Source: Phorcus lineatus (Eukaryota; Mollusca; Gastropoda; Trochida; Trochidae). From it: 64,000 nucleotides of DNA. Made by a program: the position numbers and the translations under genes. This document shows positions 26,801-38,428 of this stretch, in pieces; positions within the stretch are counted from its first letter, which is position 1; each line of letters begins with the position of its first letter. The stretch lies in NCBI GenBank assembly GCA_921293015.1, contig OV121089.1, positions 40,596,520-40,660,519 of the forward strand. Direction: 5' to 3'. A model generated the notes under the pieces. It was not told the DNA's origin and did no database searches. It worked only from the letters and a program-made list of their open reading frames with translations.

Positions 26801-29800
26801 GCCACGAGAATTTGCAATACGTAGAGAGATCACTCTCCACCTCTCTTTCTCGTCAATCCGCGCTTATGGAAAGAGCTAGGGTGACTGTTGTGGGGATACA
26901 ATGATATAGCCATTCAATACAGCAGATCCTAGTACGGGTTGTCAGATAAAACTTTTGGTTTGTAAGAAGGTTTTAAATGCGAGTGTATTTATATGAAGGT
27001 TTGTCATATACAACATTTGGTTTTTTAAAATGTTTTGTATGTGAGTGTATTTATATTAACATGTTTTCAGACTGCCCCTTATATTCGGATCGGTCGCCAA
27101 CTTGATTCCCGCCATGGCTGCTATTCTCGGCCAGGAACGATGGAGTGATGGTAAATATTCATACTTAAATTGTTCTTTTTTTATTACATGAAACGATTTC
27201 TCAGCTTATTTAAAGCATATTCATCACTTTTACTTCTTTCCCAGAAAACCTATGGGAGGAGATACGACGAAGCAACGAAACGTTGGCAAACGAACCATGG
27301 AAAATGCGGATGAGAGAGGTAGCTTTGTGATATACGTGAGAAGAGTATCAAAAACGGAATGATAAATTGTGTGAAGCATATGTATTACCTAATATCATGT
27401 CACATGTTTTGTTGTCATATATGTGAGAGAAGTTTCACTCGTGCAGATTGTGTATCTAATCATCACTTTATCATTTATATAAATATTTTGTTTATATGTC
27501 ACCTCTAAAGCTTTTAAACCTTTGTACTCGAAACCGAAGGCCCCTTACACAGAAAAAAAGAATTGAAAAAGGCAATATTCAATAACGTAATATTAATACT
27601 TTACCTGGTGAAGGGATGTGTATATTATCTGAATCTTCTTGTATTCTTTAAAAAATTAGTTCCCAGAAAATACTGCCTTTCTTATGAATGTCATATCTAG
27701 ATCCCCTTTATGGATTTATATTAACTATATCCAATATCAAATTACACGATATACGGAAGGTTATCATTATACATATCGTGTTTATAAGTACTATGTGCTA
27801 CTAGGTGATAAACTCTTTTAAGAACAAATGTGTAATAATCGATAATATTAAAACAATGCGTGAATTCCTGGTCAAGTCATACTAACATACGTTAAAAGAT
27901 AACAGTTATTGCTTCCTTGTTATCACTCAGCATTATAAAGGATGGAATAACACTTTAATTGGCTCTACACTGTTCGGCTCCTAGTTCACACATATAATTC
28001 CCTTTATTCTTGTCCAAAACAGTAAATAATAATCATAACCATGGTATTATGATTTTATTATACTTTCGTTAGCGACTGAATTCTTATGAATCCGTTTCTC
28101 CTACATATTTGAGATCCAAGGCAACCTAATGCTGGCTTCAGCAACCCAGATGGTGATGGGCCTCACCGGAATGGTAGGGTTACTACTACGCTTCATCGGT
28201 CCTCTGACCATAGCGCCCACCATCACTGTGACCGGCTTCTATATCGGCAAGTTCGTCATGCCGCTGTGTGAGGAACACTGGGGTATAGCAGTCTTGTGAG
28301 TCAAAAATTATCATTGATCTGAAAGACAACACGTCCTTCATTCTTTACTTCGAATTTGATTTTATTCATTGAAAATTGCCCGTGAATCAGTTGTCAAATG
28401 AACTTAGTCAGCTACATCATTAGCTTATTCCTTTTAGGCTGAAAATTTCTTAAATGAAAAGAATGTGCTAATTCGTATGATTTCTGTTTTACTTGCTGCA
28501 AATAAAATGTCATCCAAGTTTTTTATAAGTATTTATAATAACAATAAAGAATCTCATAACAAATTGAATCAATATTCTCATGTGAAATTGAAATTGGTTC
28601 GTGCAAAAATATCCTCTTAAAATTTAGAACGTTTCACAATACATGTATATGCTTTCATTTCTAAGGAGTGATACTTTTCTTTGTCAAAATAACCAAACCT
28701 GCTTATAAGACAAAACTAATAAACAGAGAAAATGAACAATACATCTAACAGTGTTATATTTTGGAATACGCTATCTGCAATAGTATAAATCCATGAGCCT
28801 TTTGCTTTTCCGGTTCCTTGGCAAGGCCTGGTGGTCGTGTGGTAAGCTTGAGGTACGGCATGTGATGGCGGAAATGCCTGATCTGAATGATTACAGATAC
28901 TGTCATACCAAATATAACAATGATAAACTCGCTTAATTTTCATCTTATTTCGTTGCATGTTAACAGATCAATGACGCTGTTGACCTCGTTCGCCCTCTTC
29001 CTGAAAAACGTTCATGTTCCAATACCAACATGTTCGAAAGACGGTCTCAGCGTTTCTCGCATACCACTATTTGCTCTCACATCGGTAAGTACTCCTGTAC
29101 AAATCACCAATGTTTTAGACTCTCTCCTTGTTTAAAAAGAAAGGCGAATATTTTCAATCGGATACATAGCGTTTTTATCATTTGGTAGGCGAGTTTCGAC
29201 AAAAAACGTTCATACGCTTCACAGGATGAAGAATTTTTAATCAATGCAAATGCTCGTCATTCTTGGCAGTCCAACTTTTATGAATAGAGTGAAAAACAAT
29301 ATCTTGATATTTTTCTCTTCTCTCCAAAAAATGTAAAGTTGATGATCTCTGGTCAACAAACCAAAATTGTAAGAACACAGCCTCGTAGAATTGACTTGTG
29401 TCTCTCCGGTATAAGTCTCGGAGTATAACAGACACTTAAATAAAAGCTCCAGTAATGTCATTAATCCGATCAAACTTTTGCTCATCCTAGCTGCTGCTAT
29501 CTATCTGTATCGCATGGCTGCTCTCCTACGTCTTGACCATTACCGACGTGTTGCCGAGCAACGCTACATTGCCCGGTCACTTGGCCCGGACTGACGTCAG
29601 AGTAAAAGCGATGACAAACACACCTTGGTTCGTCGCGCCCATTCCGTGTGAGTCCTAGTTGCAGTAGCCACTTAAGAACCATTAGCAATGTTAATATGTT
29701 ATTTTATTTCATATTTCAATGAATGCAAGGTTTTGTCACTCTTTTCGGAACGCCAATATCATAGAAATTTGTTCTAAACTATAAATCGTGTTCCACAGCG

Positions 29801-32690
29801 TTTCTAATCTGAGTGCTGCTCCGAAGGAAAAGGTTCTAAATGGTTTCAATGAGATTGAGCGGTACAGGGACAATGTTAGACTAAAATTTAGTCTATGAAA
29901 TGTTTTAATGATTTACTGTTCCTTCATCCATTATATTCGTTTCTTCAGGCTCATATGTGTTTTCAGTCAAATCTAGACTTGCTGAATGAAAGTCTAGACC
30001 GTATTAAAGACACGTATTTATACACAGTCGTGGAGCAGGACTAGGATTATGTATTCATACCACCTTTACATCTCCCAAAGTCTTTGTTAAGGAACTCGTA
30101 TGAAAGAAAACGTATGAAACATTTATCTAAGATATAAATTCACTGTCCCTTTAACTGTTACCATTGTCAACAACAAGAGGATGTGCTCTGTTTTCAGTTC
30201 AGTTCGGATTACCTAGTGTGGGATTTGCCGGTTACTTCGGCATGCTATCAACAATATTTGCCGGTGTGATCAAATGTACCGGGGACTATATTCTAGCAGC
30301 ACGTGTCGTGGAAGTAGTTCCGCCGCCTGCGCACGCCGTAAACAGAGGAATAGCGGTGTATGGACTGTCCTTGACCTTAAGCGCAATGATCGGTGACCTC
30401 TGCGTACCAGCACCGTACAGCCAAAATATTGGAGCTATCACTATTACCAAGGTTACTACTTTATTGTTGCACCACACAAACCACATTGCTTATATCTACG
30501 TCCTAGAAGGTCTTACTACATCTGCAAACTTTCCCCCTCGAGTCCGTGTTTGACGTCATCGTGACCTGACAGGAAAACAACATCTGTTCATTAGGTTTAC
30601 GTTATCTATAATTAAGAAAGTAAAGCAAAGAAAGCCCGTTGACGATCCTCTCCATTGATTAAACATTTAATTGATATGATGTTACAGGCGATGAGTTAGG
30701 GGCAAATATTACATCGTTTATATTTTATTTTATTTGTGACAGTCTGAATATTCCAATTTTTTATGGATCTTTATAAGAGAAAGGCGAATAGTTAACATGT
30801 AGGAATATAGTTAGGAATAGTTCATTATAACCTTTTCAAGCATATGCGCAAAGGAAAGGAGGGTTGTTTCTAGAAGATTACGATAAACTATAGAGTTAAT
30901 TTTAGGCTGACGATAGGGTTCAACAATAACCAATGACGTCTGCATTTCCAAACAGTCAACAATCAAGAATATGTAAGCTGTCGCTAGAATTGTAACATTT
31001 AGAATGTAGTACTATCATCAGTATCCGCAGTTATTGCAGATGTGTGTTCTTATAGGCAATTCCGACTGACTATGCATCTAACACATACACTCGCCATCGT
31101 CTCAGGTAGCAAGCCGGAAGGTGTTCGTGACGGCAGGGGTTCTGATGATCTTGACAGGAATTGTGGGTAAGATAGGGGCTGTCTTCATCATCATACCAGA
31201 TCCCATAATAGGTGGCGTCACCCTAGTGGTGATGGGACTAGTAGCGTCAGCCGGGATAGCGACACTACAAGACGTGCAGTTCTCGTCTAGTCGCAACCTC
31301 ATGATCATAGGCCTAGCCATGATGGTCGGAATCCGTGTCCCTGATTGGATGGATTCGCATCCAAATGCTATCAAAACAGGTGCGTGGGTGTATTTGTGGA
31401 AATTTCGGCGGAAAATAAGCTAAGAAGTGTTTTAGAACTTTCATTGCCATCCATCGTACTTAAAAATGTTACAATAAAGCTGTGAAAATCAATCGAGGAT
31501 ATTGCACTCCCATTGGCATAGGAACACAGCCAACAGTTTGCTTTTTGTTGTTCTTATAAAGGACATCTACAACGTGGTTTTAAACGTCGATTCACTTCGA
31601 TTTAACCTTCTGGAAAGGTTAGGGGCTGTATTTTTTTTTAAAATGCGATTTATTCATAACATTGAAATTAAACATTATGAGTTATGCTTGTGTAACAATG
31701 AGTTCTGTTCACTTGTCAGGAAGTGAAGATTTCGACCAGATCGCGACTGTGCTGTTGTCCAACCCCATGTTCCTCGCCGGCTTCATCGGTTGTCTCCTAG
31801 ACAACGTGGTTCCTGGTACGTAGAGATAATTACCGGATTGTATTTCAGTAGAGAGGAAGATAGAACTTAAAATGCACAGCTACAACCCGGAAGTGTGGCA
31901 CCTACTGATGAACTGATGAAGTTCATTTTGTAATTTTGATTTAGTTTGGACGTCATATGTTTTCTTCAACTGCGCTGACAAATGAAAATCAATTGTTCAT
32001 GTGCACAGTCATCATTCTGAAACTATAATATAAGCGTCGGGTCGACGGTATTAGTTTTCGTACTTGGCATGATAGAATAAACATACCAGTTGCCAGAGTT
32101 GTAATGTTTTACTAGTGTTCATAAGGTATGAAATTACGCTCAATAAATTGTAGATTTAATCGTCATGTTTGAAATAAAAACACATAGTTGGTTTCTCTCA
32201 CGAATTGTATAAGATATTTGCACAAATATATGCAAGTGGGTGAACAAACTATGAAAACGTAGCTGTACAAATTCGTTGCTCACTCCGACTTTTTCTGCTC
32301 CTAACACTAAAGATAAAGCAGCTGACTGACATACTTAAAATACATTGCACATTGATCACCAAATGTTTCCTTAATTTGTAACTTACGAACATTTGTTCCT
32401 CCTTTGATGATCATCCGATATTGTTTACAGGTACGGAGAGGGAAAGAGGGATCAGAGCTCGCAGAGAAGTCCTTGAAACGTCGAGCTCCCTGTCATTAGC
32501 TGGAGAAGACACTTACGAGCTTCCATACATTACCAGCGTGTTGAAGAAGCTGACCCTCTGCTCCTACTTGCCCGTGTCTCCAACCTATGACAGCTCTAGA
32601 AACTGTGTCCCATGCTGTGCGAGAGCAAACAAGAAATCTTCCTACAGTATAGATAACTCTGCTTATGTAGAAGACGGGCATGAGACATGA
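19681..32690 (+). CDS. SLC23 family transporter (SVCT/nucleobase-ascorbate permease), gene B
   Basis: A NAT/NCS2 multi-pass membrane transporter, paralogue of gene A. Exons: 19681-19794, 26446-26603, 27071-27150, 27245-27318, 28114-28295, 28967-29084, 29491-29647, 30198-30451, 31106-31379, 31720-31815, 32431-32690. All are GT-AG and the joined frame is open for 588 residues, near the size of human SVCT1. The start has an ideal ACCATGG context and an acidic N-terminus. Landmarks: LLYSLEESP; LQ|QIL in TM1 (family Gln-His); LGSRLPLIFG; sequon NET; FIGPLTIAPT; DVLPSNAT; ARTDV; VIKCTGDY in TM8 (family Glu, here Lys); PPPAHAVNRG; NAT signature QNIGAITITK; IPDPIIGG; VVPGTERERG. Exons 2, 5, 7, 8, 9 and 10 have the same lengths as in gene A. 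Intron 1 (6.6 kb) holds MITEs, a minisatellite, LINE and SINE remnants. Changed TM1 and TM8 residues make the substrate, or transport itself, uncertain. Confidence 0.93.
20822..21321 (+). mobile_element. TTAA-flanked MITE, full-length copy (copy 4)
   Basis: In gene B intron 1. It begins TTAACGTGACACAGAGTA and ends CAACATACTCTGTGCCCCGT with TTAA next to it. The interior matches copy 2 (AAGAGCCA, GGCGCGCATCAC, TTTTCGATAAAATAACA). Confidence 0.7.
21791..21804. repeat. Poly-G tract (14 G)
   Basis: An uninterrupted run of G in gene B intron 1. Confidence 0.95.
22330..22790. repeat. Minisatellite: 45-bp and 87-bp tandem units
   Basis: About six degenerate 45-bp units built around CATCATAAACCAACGACCAC are followed by two nearly identical 87-bp units starting at 22614 and 22701 (ACAATAACGCAATGATGTAT). 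An inverted copy of the last unit lies at about 22990-23045. It lies in gene B intron 1. Short open frames here are products of the repeat. Confidence 0.85.
23261..23520 (-). mobile_element. LINE ORF2 3'-end fragment
   Basis: The minus strand encodes EVYHFMLICPNYLKLRKLYI (in two frames), then LAKYI-like VAKYIKLSNEIR. This is the typical C-terminal end of Jockey/CR1/L2-like LINE proteins after the cysteine motif. It is 5' truncated and in gene B intron 1. Confidence 0.6.
23565..23690 (+). mobile_element. SINE 3'-tail fragment
   Basis: It shares CCCTGCAAT, GAAAATACTCTTGAAAGCGG and CGTTAA with the fuller copy at 53285-53530. The head is missing. Confidence 0.5.
23865..23892. repeat. Poly-C tract (28 C)
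   Basis: An uninterrupted run of C, followed by a short CT-rich stretch, in gene B intron 1. Confidence 0.95.
24860..25318 (-). mobile_element. TTAA-flanked MITE, full-length copy (copy 5)
   Basis: Reverse orientation to copy 2. It begins TTAAGAGGCACAGAGTATAT and ends ACATACTCTGAGACACCTTAA. Gene B intron 1. Confidence 0.7.
25810..25966 (-). mobile_element. TTAA-flanked MITE, terminal fragment (copy 6)
   Basis: It shares TTTTAGAGATGAAAATG, GCGATTT and AACTCAGGTCAT with copy 5 and ends ACATACTTTAACGGAAC. It is more diverged than the others. Confidence 0.4.
26136..26153. repeat. Poly-C tract (18 C)
   Basis: An uninterrupted run of C about 290 bp upstream of exon 2 of gene B. Confidence 0.95.
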
Positions 32691-33533
32691 TGTTATTTAA
32701 TATATTCTGGTTTTATATCGTAACGACATTTACTCATGTGATAACAGAAGGCAAAGACGAGCTTTCAAACACATAACCGTCTTAAGTAAGACCTTCTGTT
32801 AGAGATTGGTCGATCTGCTTAATGCAAACCTGCTTAATGCAAACCAGGAGATCGCCTCATATTGTGGAAAATCATATTTGTTTAAGACATTCGACAGGTG
32901 CTTGTTTCTCACTATGAAGTTATTCTATGTTTATCATGTAGGTGTCCTAACATGTTTACGGCACCAAGTATGTTTGAATCGTTTAATTTTATCCATTTTG
33001 GTGTGAAAACCTTTATTCAGGGGATTGCTTATGTGTAAATTAACCGAACTTGGTATGTTGCATTGAGTAATCAATAGGTTTTTAAAAAAGTGTTTAACAT
33101 TTTGTTCCTTTTAGTGCTCGAGATCCCTTTCTATTCAGAGAATAAGACGCTACAATTCCTTGACAACTCACATGACATCATCAATGTACTGCATTAGCTT
33201 AAGAAAGCTTATATGTGTACATCAGAACACTTTCTATGTGTGAAGACATTGTTGATATATGTTTCTTTTATGGCACGCCATGATTCACTCATTTTGATCA
33301 ACTTTTATTATGTCAACTTGATGACATCTTTAAGTATATGCCAAAACCAACGTTTAGATACAATAGATAAGATCATTTATTTTCTCAATGTATTTCCTAT
33401 ATTATGTTCTCTTTTACAAATGATGCTCATATAGACATCTGTATGTCTCTCACAACTCGTAATGTGTGGTTCTGTAATTTTTCCGATGCTTTGTGTTTTA
33501 AAAAAAAATTATATACTGTTGTACATACACATA

Positions 33534-33539
33534 AATAAA
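33534..33539 (+). terminator. Possible poly(A) signal of SLC23 gene B
   Basis: AATAAA about 845 nt past the stop, with a TGTCTGTCTG-rich stretch just after it, as is common downstream of cleavage sites. The signal is plausible but not unique in AT-rich DNA. Confidence 0.4.
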
Positions 33540-34235
33540 CAATTGTCTGTCTGTAAGTCTGTTAATCACAGCGTTAATTGGATGTTGTTTCTTGTGAAAA
33601 TGGTCATAACCTTATTTCCTTACATCCTTTCTGAGTTTCTTTTTTTTGTAACAGTTAAAAGGTTGTATGTGCTACAAAAATTTGTTGGACCCCTTGAAGC
33701 CAATTGAACGATACATTTCATAAAAAACTGACCAAAGAAGTACGGCAATACCTCTAAATATGGTAGAGATTTCATCAAGACGTGCACTTAAAACACGTCA
33801 ACATCTTCGACTCTAAAACTACTCTAAAAGATTGCATGTTTGTATTCTTTTCGAATTAGCTCAAGCTCGAAATTATAAATATCTGTGTTGTTCATTCATT
33901 CCGTCCATCAGTGAGCCAGAGGCATGCCAAAATACGTGATAGCAGAGGTAATGAAATATTGTTTTCAGTCAATGATCTTAGTGTATGATTCCAAACACTT
34001 TTATTTTTCAACGCTTCAATATCCCTTATCTAAACTTCAATATCCCTTATCTAAACGAAAATACAATTTCAACCACATTTATAATTCATTTAAGTAAATT
34101 AAAAGCACATAAGATTCCATATGTGATATAAATAGATTTCACATCTTACTTGTTCAATAAAGTTGTACAAGTAGGAGAAATGAATCATGAATAGATACAA
34201 AGACGCATTCTATGGATGTAGGAAACCATTGCCTT

Positions 34236-34361
34236 CATACCCATTATCCTCACCATACCCATTATCCTCATCATACCCATTATCCCCATCATACCCATTA
34301 TCCTCACCATACCCATTATCCTCACCATACCCATTATCCTCATCATACCCATTATCCTCAT
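34236..34361. repeat. 18-bp tandem repeat, 7 copies
   Basis: Seven units of CATACCCATTATCCTCAT (last base T or C) with one or two substitutions, exactly 126 bp. Confidence 0.95.
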
Positions 34362-34595
34362 CATAGCAGGTGCTATAACCCCAAGTTGTCACGTCAAGAG
34401 AACGGTTGTTGTATCTATGAAATTAAGTGTTATAGTTTTGGGCGCTTTTGTAGGACATTCGTAAAGCAGTGGGTAAATCCACAAAAGAATAAATGCAAAC
34501 AGTTTAGGAATATTTAACATAATGCAAACAATAGAAGAAACAAACTTAAAATGACATATGGAATTCTCAAACTGTCAGTATTTATTAGTTTAAGG

Positions 34596-34930
34596 AAAAC
34601 ATGTTCTAAGCCCTACACACATTATTACCCTAAGGACCAACATTGATTCTCAACTCCATCACAGTATGCAATTTAGCTGCCCATTAGGCATTTTTTAAGG
34701 TTCTCCCACAATGCCTTCCCTTCCAAACAAGGTACCCAGTTATACTGCTGGGTGATTAGAGCACACTTCGAATACAGTCTCTTGCCCAAGGTGACAGCGT
34801 TGTGGGGCAGGGAATCATCCTAACTCTCAGTTTATTCAGCACTGAGGCGGGTCACCCAATCACCCAGCCAGCCATGTCCGTTATTGCTGAACTTTACTGA
34901 TGGCGGTCGACTATGCACTGGTTGGGGGAG
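34596..34930 (+). repeat. Dispersed repeat family R, longest copy
   Basis: It matches 14800-14960 in its first part and, inverted, 56688-56890 in its second (GTTATTGCTGAACTT, CTCTCAGTTT, GGGTCACCCAATC). Non-coding. Confidence 0.55.
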
Positions 34931-35665
34931 GTGTCCAAAAGATATCCACCCGCGTAATATAATATATCGCTGGTAGTTTGGATACACCACTAATGTCATC
35001 ATATCGATTACCTTCACGTTTAACTTGCATGGTTGACACTTTCTATGCCCAAGGAAGATATTTTTGTTTGGTTGAGATGTGCCCAATGGTTGGCACAAGT
35101 ACTAATAAAATGATTACTTTTGATCAAAGAATGTATATCCACAGGAGGATATGTTTCTTAAATTTAAGTTCTATTCCCTATACTGTTCTTGTACTTTTAC
35201 CATGTATGAGAGTACGACTTCAAACATTTACTATATTTGTAACTCTCTACCCATCTACCCCGGTGCCGCCAATGTATGCCGAAATGAAGTACTGATGTGT
35301 TTGAAAATACGAAAAAGGAATCTTTATCATAATCTCAGCTAAAATAGACACATAAACATGTAAAGTCGTGTCTATTAGCATGACAATAAATATAAAACGA
35401 ACAGGGCGTATTTCATACGCTGGCTAAATAGTTATCCATTAACGAATTTTTTTTCAGCCAAGACATATTTTTCAGAAATACAAATCCCAGTAGTTATGAC
35501 AATTTTGGCAAACACGTGCATGTTTCCACAGGGGTTTATCCAGTCTCTACACACTCTACATTCAACATATATACCTGAGATTCATGGCAATGGGCTGGTT
35601 GATAACGACACAAATAATCACGCTGCACATGTGCTGTGGTGGGTTACATGTGCAATACACGTGCA

Positions 35666-38428
35666 TCATGACACAATTGTCGGGCCGGTTTGGATGAGAT
35701 CGAGGTGTATTCTGTTGGCTACTGACGAGTCCTTTACAGTGTAAACACGCTCTGAGGGTGTGAGTAGCTCCGTCTGGTCTGTCTCCTTCACTCGGCGTTG
35801 TTCCTTCACGAACTGCGTAATATCCTCGATCTTAACGATGAACTCTGTTCCGTACTTCTTGAGCATCTGAAAGAAAAAACGAACTTTCTGAAGAATATTA
35901 AATATGGTTTTAAACAGAAGGAAAGTTTTTGCGAACATGGGTGTTTCTTTGTTTTCCTATTCTCTATGTTGCTGCCTCTCTAACGATGTACAGAGTATAC
36001 CAAGGACGTTATTTAGATGTATAGTGTGTATACGTCCTTGTTTAGAATCCGCACAATCACATCGATTTTTTCTTCAATACTTCTGTAATCATTAATCTGC
36101 TTTTTGCATTAATAACACAAGAAGCGATTACATAATTCTTTAAAAAACATTGTCTTTTTTCTAACTCTCTTCTGCTATACATCGATTTCCGGTCATGTCG
36201 TACCGAAGACGTTAAACGATGGCAGTAATTGCTTCCGTGAATTTTAATAAAAAATTTTTTTTCCATCATGTACTTGTTCTGAGGACAATAAAGTATTATA
36301 AGTAATATATGTGGGAAGAGAATACGGATGGACAAGATAATTATATACGTACATTTTCCTTAAGCCCGAGTTGTATAGCACGGCGCTGTTCCTTCTCGCC
36401 TGTGGGGTCATGGTCAGGGTCCCACTGGAGACGGACTTCTATATCCGTGGTCTCCTTCCCGACTGACTTCTGGTACTGCAAGGAAAACGATGGGGATAAA
36501 AGGGATAAAATATGACCATGTCAAATTCATAGGTTATCAGAGATATTCAGCTCTGGCAAGAAAGTTCCTTATATTCGACGAGGAAGAGCAGGTGCGTGAG
36601 GCAATTTTAGACACCGTTTTGATTAAACACTATCTACCGTATTTCCTTGACTCATTTTTACACACCCCTCAACCCGCATATTTCGTACATTAGGCAAATT
36701 ATTAGGCATCAGGGCATCCTATGATTAGATGGCTGCGTTCATTTTTTTGTCGGAAAATCTAATAATTAGTACTAATTACCGCTACTGTGTAGGCATTTGC
36801 CAGAATCTCGTCAAACCCCGCTCTGGTGATGGTGACAGCGAGAACTCGTTCTTGATTCTTCTTGCTGACCCATCCACACCGGTACATCATCCATAGAAAG
36901 TTCGTCTTTATCCATGACATACGTGAGAAACTGAAATCTGGACCTCCAAACCTGGAAAACGTAAACGACAAAAAGTTTATCACCAGATCGCAGAACTCGT
37001 ACTAAAATACGACATCAACCACAACTATAAGTACGCATAACCCGATGACCAAGAGTCATATTGTGTACATGTGCATGCTACTGCATAAACTAAATGTAAT
37101 GGTTATGTACGCTGTTAAAAGATTCACGTTCATCTGAATTCAAATGTCGAAATTGCTATATTTCTCTGCTCCCATGACATCCCCCGTTCAATACAAAACA
37201 TCAAAATGCACTAGTATGACGTTCTATATAGAGATTATTACCCATATTATTATATTAACAATGATTTTATGACGTCACACACGACGAAATACGGTGACTC
37301 GCGCTAAGACAATCGTTGCTAGGCAAAAGTGATATGTGCACATGTGCTCATATTGAAAATATGACACCGCTTATGAATAACCATATGGGTAATAAAAATA
37401 TATCACCGTATTTCGTCGTGTGTGACGTCATAAAATCATTGTTCGTGACGTCACTGTAGCGGGCCGGCGAAAGGGAAGGATGCCGTTTTCTGAATATTTC
37501 CATGCCTTTGAAATGGAGTAGAATCGGTAATAAAGAAATTATTATCCTCAGAAGCGTGTCATATGACTTTTACGAAACTTGTGCGAATTAGTGTATTACC
37601 CTCTCTCTCGCTCGGGTAATACAAAAATTCACACTCGTTTAGTAAAAGTCATATGACACACTTCCTCGGGTAATAATCTCTATATATTACACCTATCAAC
37701 AAATTCATCTTTCTATCAAGGATGGGAACCGTATTATTTCGTAAGTAGGATTTGTCGCAGGGTGAAATCAGGATTGGTTAAAAGGCGTTTGGCATCGGGG
37801 TAACAGTTCGCGAGACATACAGAACGAACAGTTAATAATCATTTATGATATTGATGCTGATACGGGCATCATAATCATTGAACTCTGAAGTGAGATTTTA
37901 TGCCCGCTTCTCTCAGTTTTACGCGCTACACTATCCATTTGTAAAAAAATATTTAGTAGAATGTTTTGTTTGATCATCAAATTCTTAATTTTAGTCAATG
38001 TTTGGTCTTGGTATGATACAATACACAATACCACATATCAAGTTATTGTATTCCATACACAATCCATAGATAAGTTTCCATCTCCAAGATAAGAATGAAT
38101 ATATTAACTGCTAAGAAGATGTATATAGTCCAACATAGATTTTCATTTTCACCGATAAGAAGATTAAATATAAAAACAATCACCAACCATAAGCAGAATA
38201 TGTTTGGTTTGTTTGCACAATATAAACCAAATATTCAAGTTATACATACTGTTGATTTTCGACTGCATATTTGGCGATGGATGGTTTGAAGGCTTGATAA
38301 ACAACCACGGTATCATCGTCATACTGAGCAAGTATATGACGGCCACTTCTCGGCCAATGCTGGCGACGCTGGCCAACATAGGATTCGATTTTCAAAGACG
38401 TTTTCTGAGAATCTTCAGCACAAGCCAT
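35666..38428 (-). CDS. DUF4291 domain protein
   Basis: A single-domain protein of the DUF4291 family, known from bacteria, fungi and some animals; its biochemical role is unknown to me. Exons on the minus strand: 38428-38250, 36951-36780, 36475-36353, 35866-35666. All are GT-AG and together encode 224 residues, the usual size for the family. Conserved parts in order: [13 protein letters not shown] (about residues 35-47), then [11 protein letters not shown] running into [17 protein letters not shown] and [18 protein letters not shown], then [11 protein letters not shown] and RRAIQLGL. The C-terminal exon ([11 protein letters not shown] onward, 66 residues) is charged and less conserved. No signal peptide or membrane segment is seen, so it is probably cytosolic. 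It starts about 685 bp from the NAA25 start on the opposite strand, so the two probably share a promoter region. Intron 1 carries a foldback element with CRE sites. The exon 2 donor is chosen at 36779 because it keeps frame with exon 3. Confidence 0.88.
37225..37686. mobile_element. Nested foldback (MITE-like) element
   Basis: Outer arms of 19 nt (TATATAGAGATTATTACCC at 37225-37243 and its exact reverse complement at 37668-37686) enclose two more hairpins. The larger has 41-nt arms at 37257-37297 and 37403-37443, exact by my reading. The other spans about 37556-37662. No coding capacity. It lies in intron 1 of the DUF4291 gene and carries TGACGTCA at 37270, 37423 and 37446. Confidence 0.8.

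Larger units (their letters stand above)
32691..35665. other. Tail-to-tail spacer between SLC23 gene B and the DUF4291 gene
   Basis: No coding exon was recognised. The first part is probably gene B 3' UTR, up to an AATAAA at 33534. It also holds an 18-bp satellite and a dispersed repeat. The stretches 33540-34230 and 34930-35660 show nothing I can name. Confidence 0.6.

Noticed and set aside
28796-28880. tRNA-like A box (TGGTCGTGTGGTAAGC) in gene B intron 5
   Set aside because: No convincing B box, cloverleaf or match to the SINE family in this window.
31102-31374. 90-codon ORF antisense to SLC23 exon 9
   Set aside because: Shadow of the conserved exon on the other strand.
34210-34392. Repeated acidic peptide (GYDEDN-type) that could look like a secreted repeat protein
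   Set aside because: It is the direct translation of an 18-bp satellite; no signal peptide, and the opposite strand is equally open.
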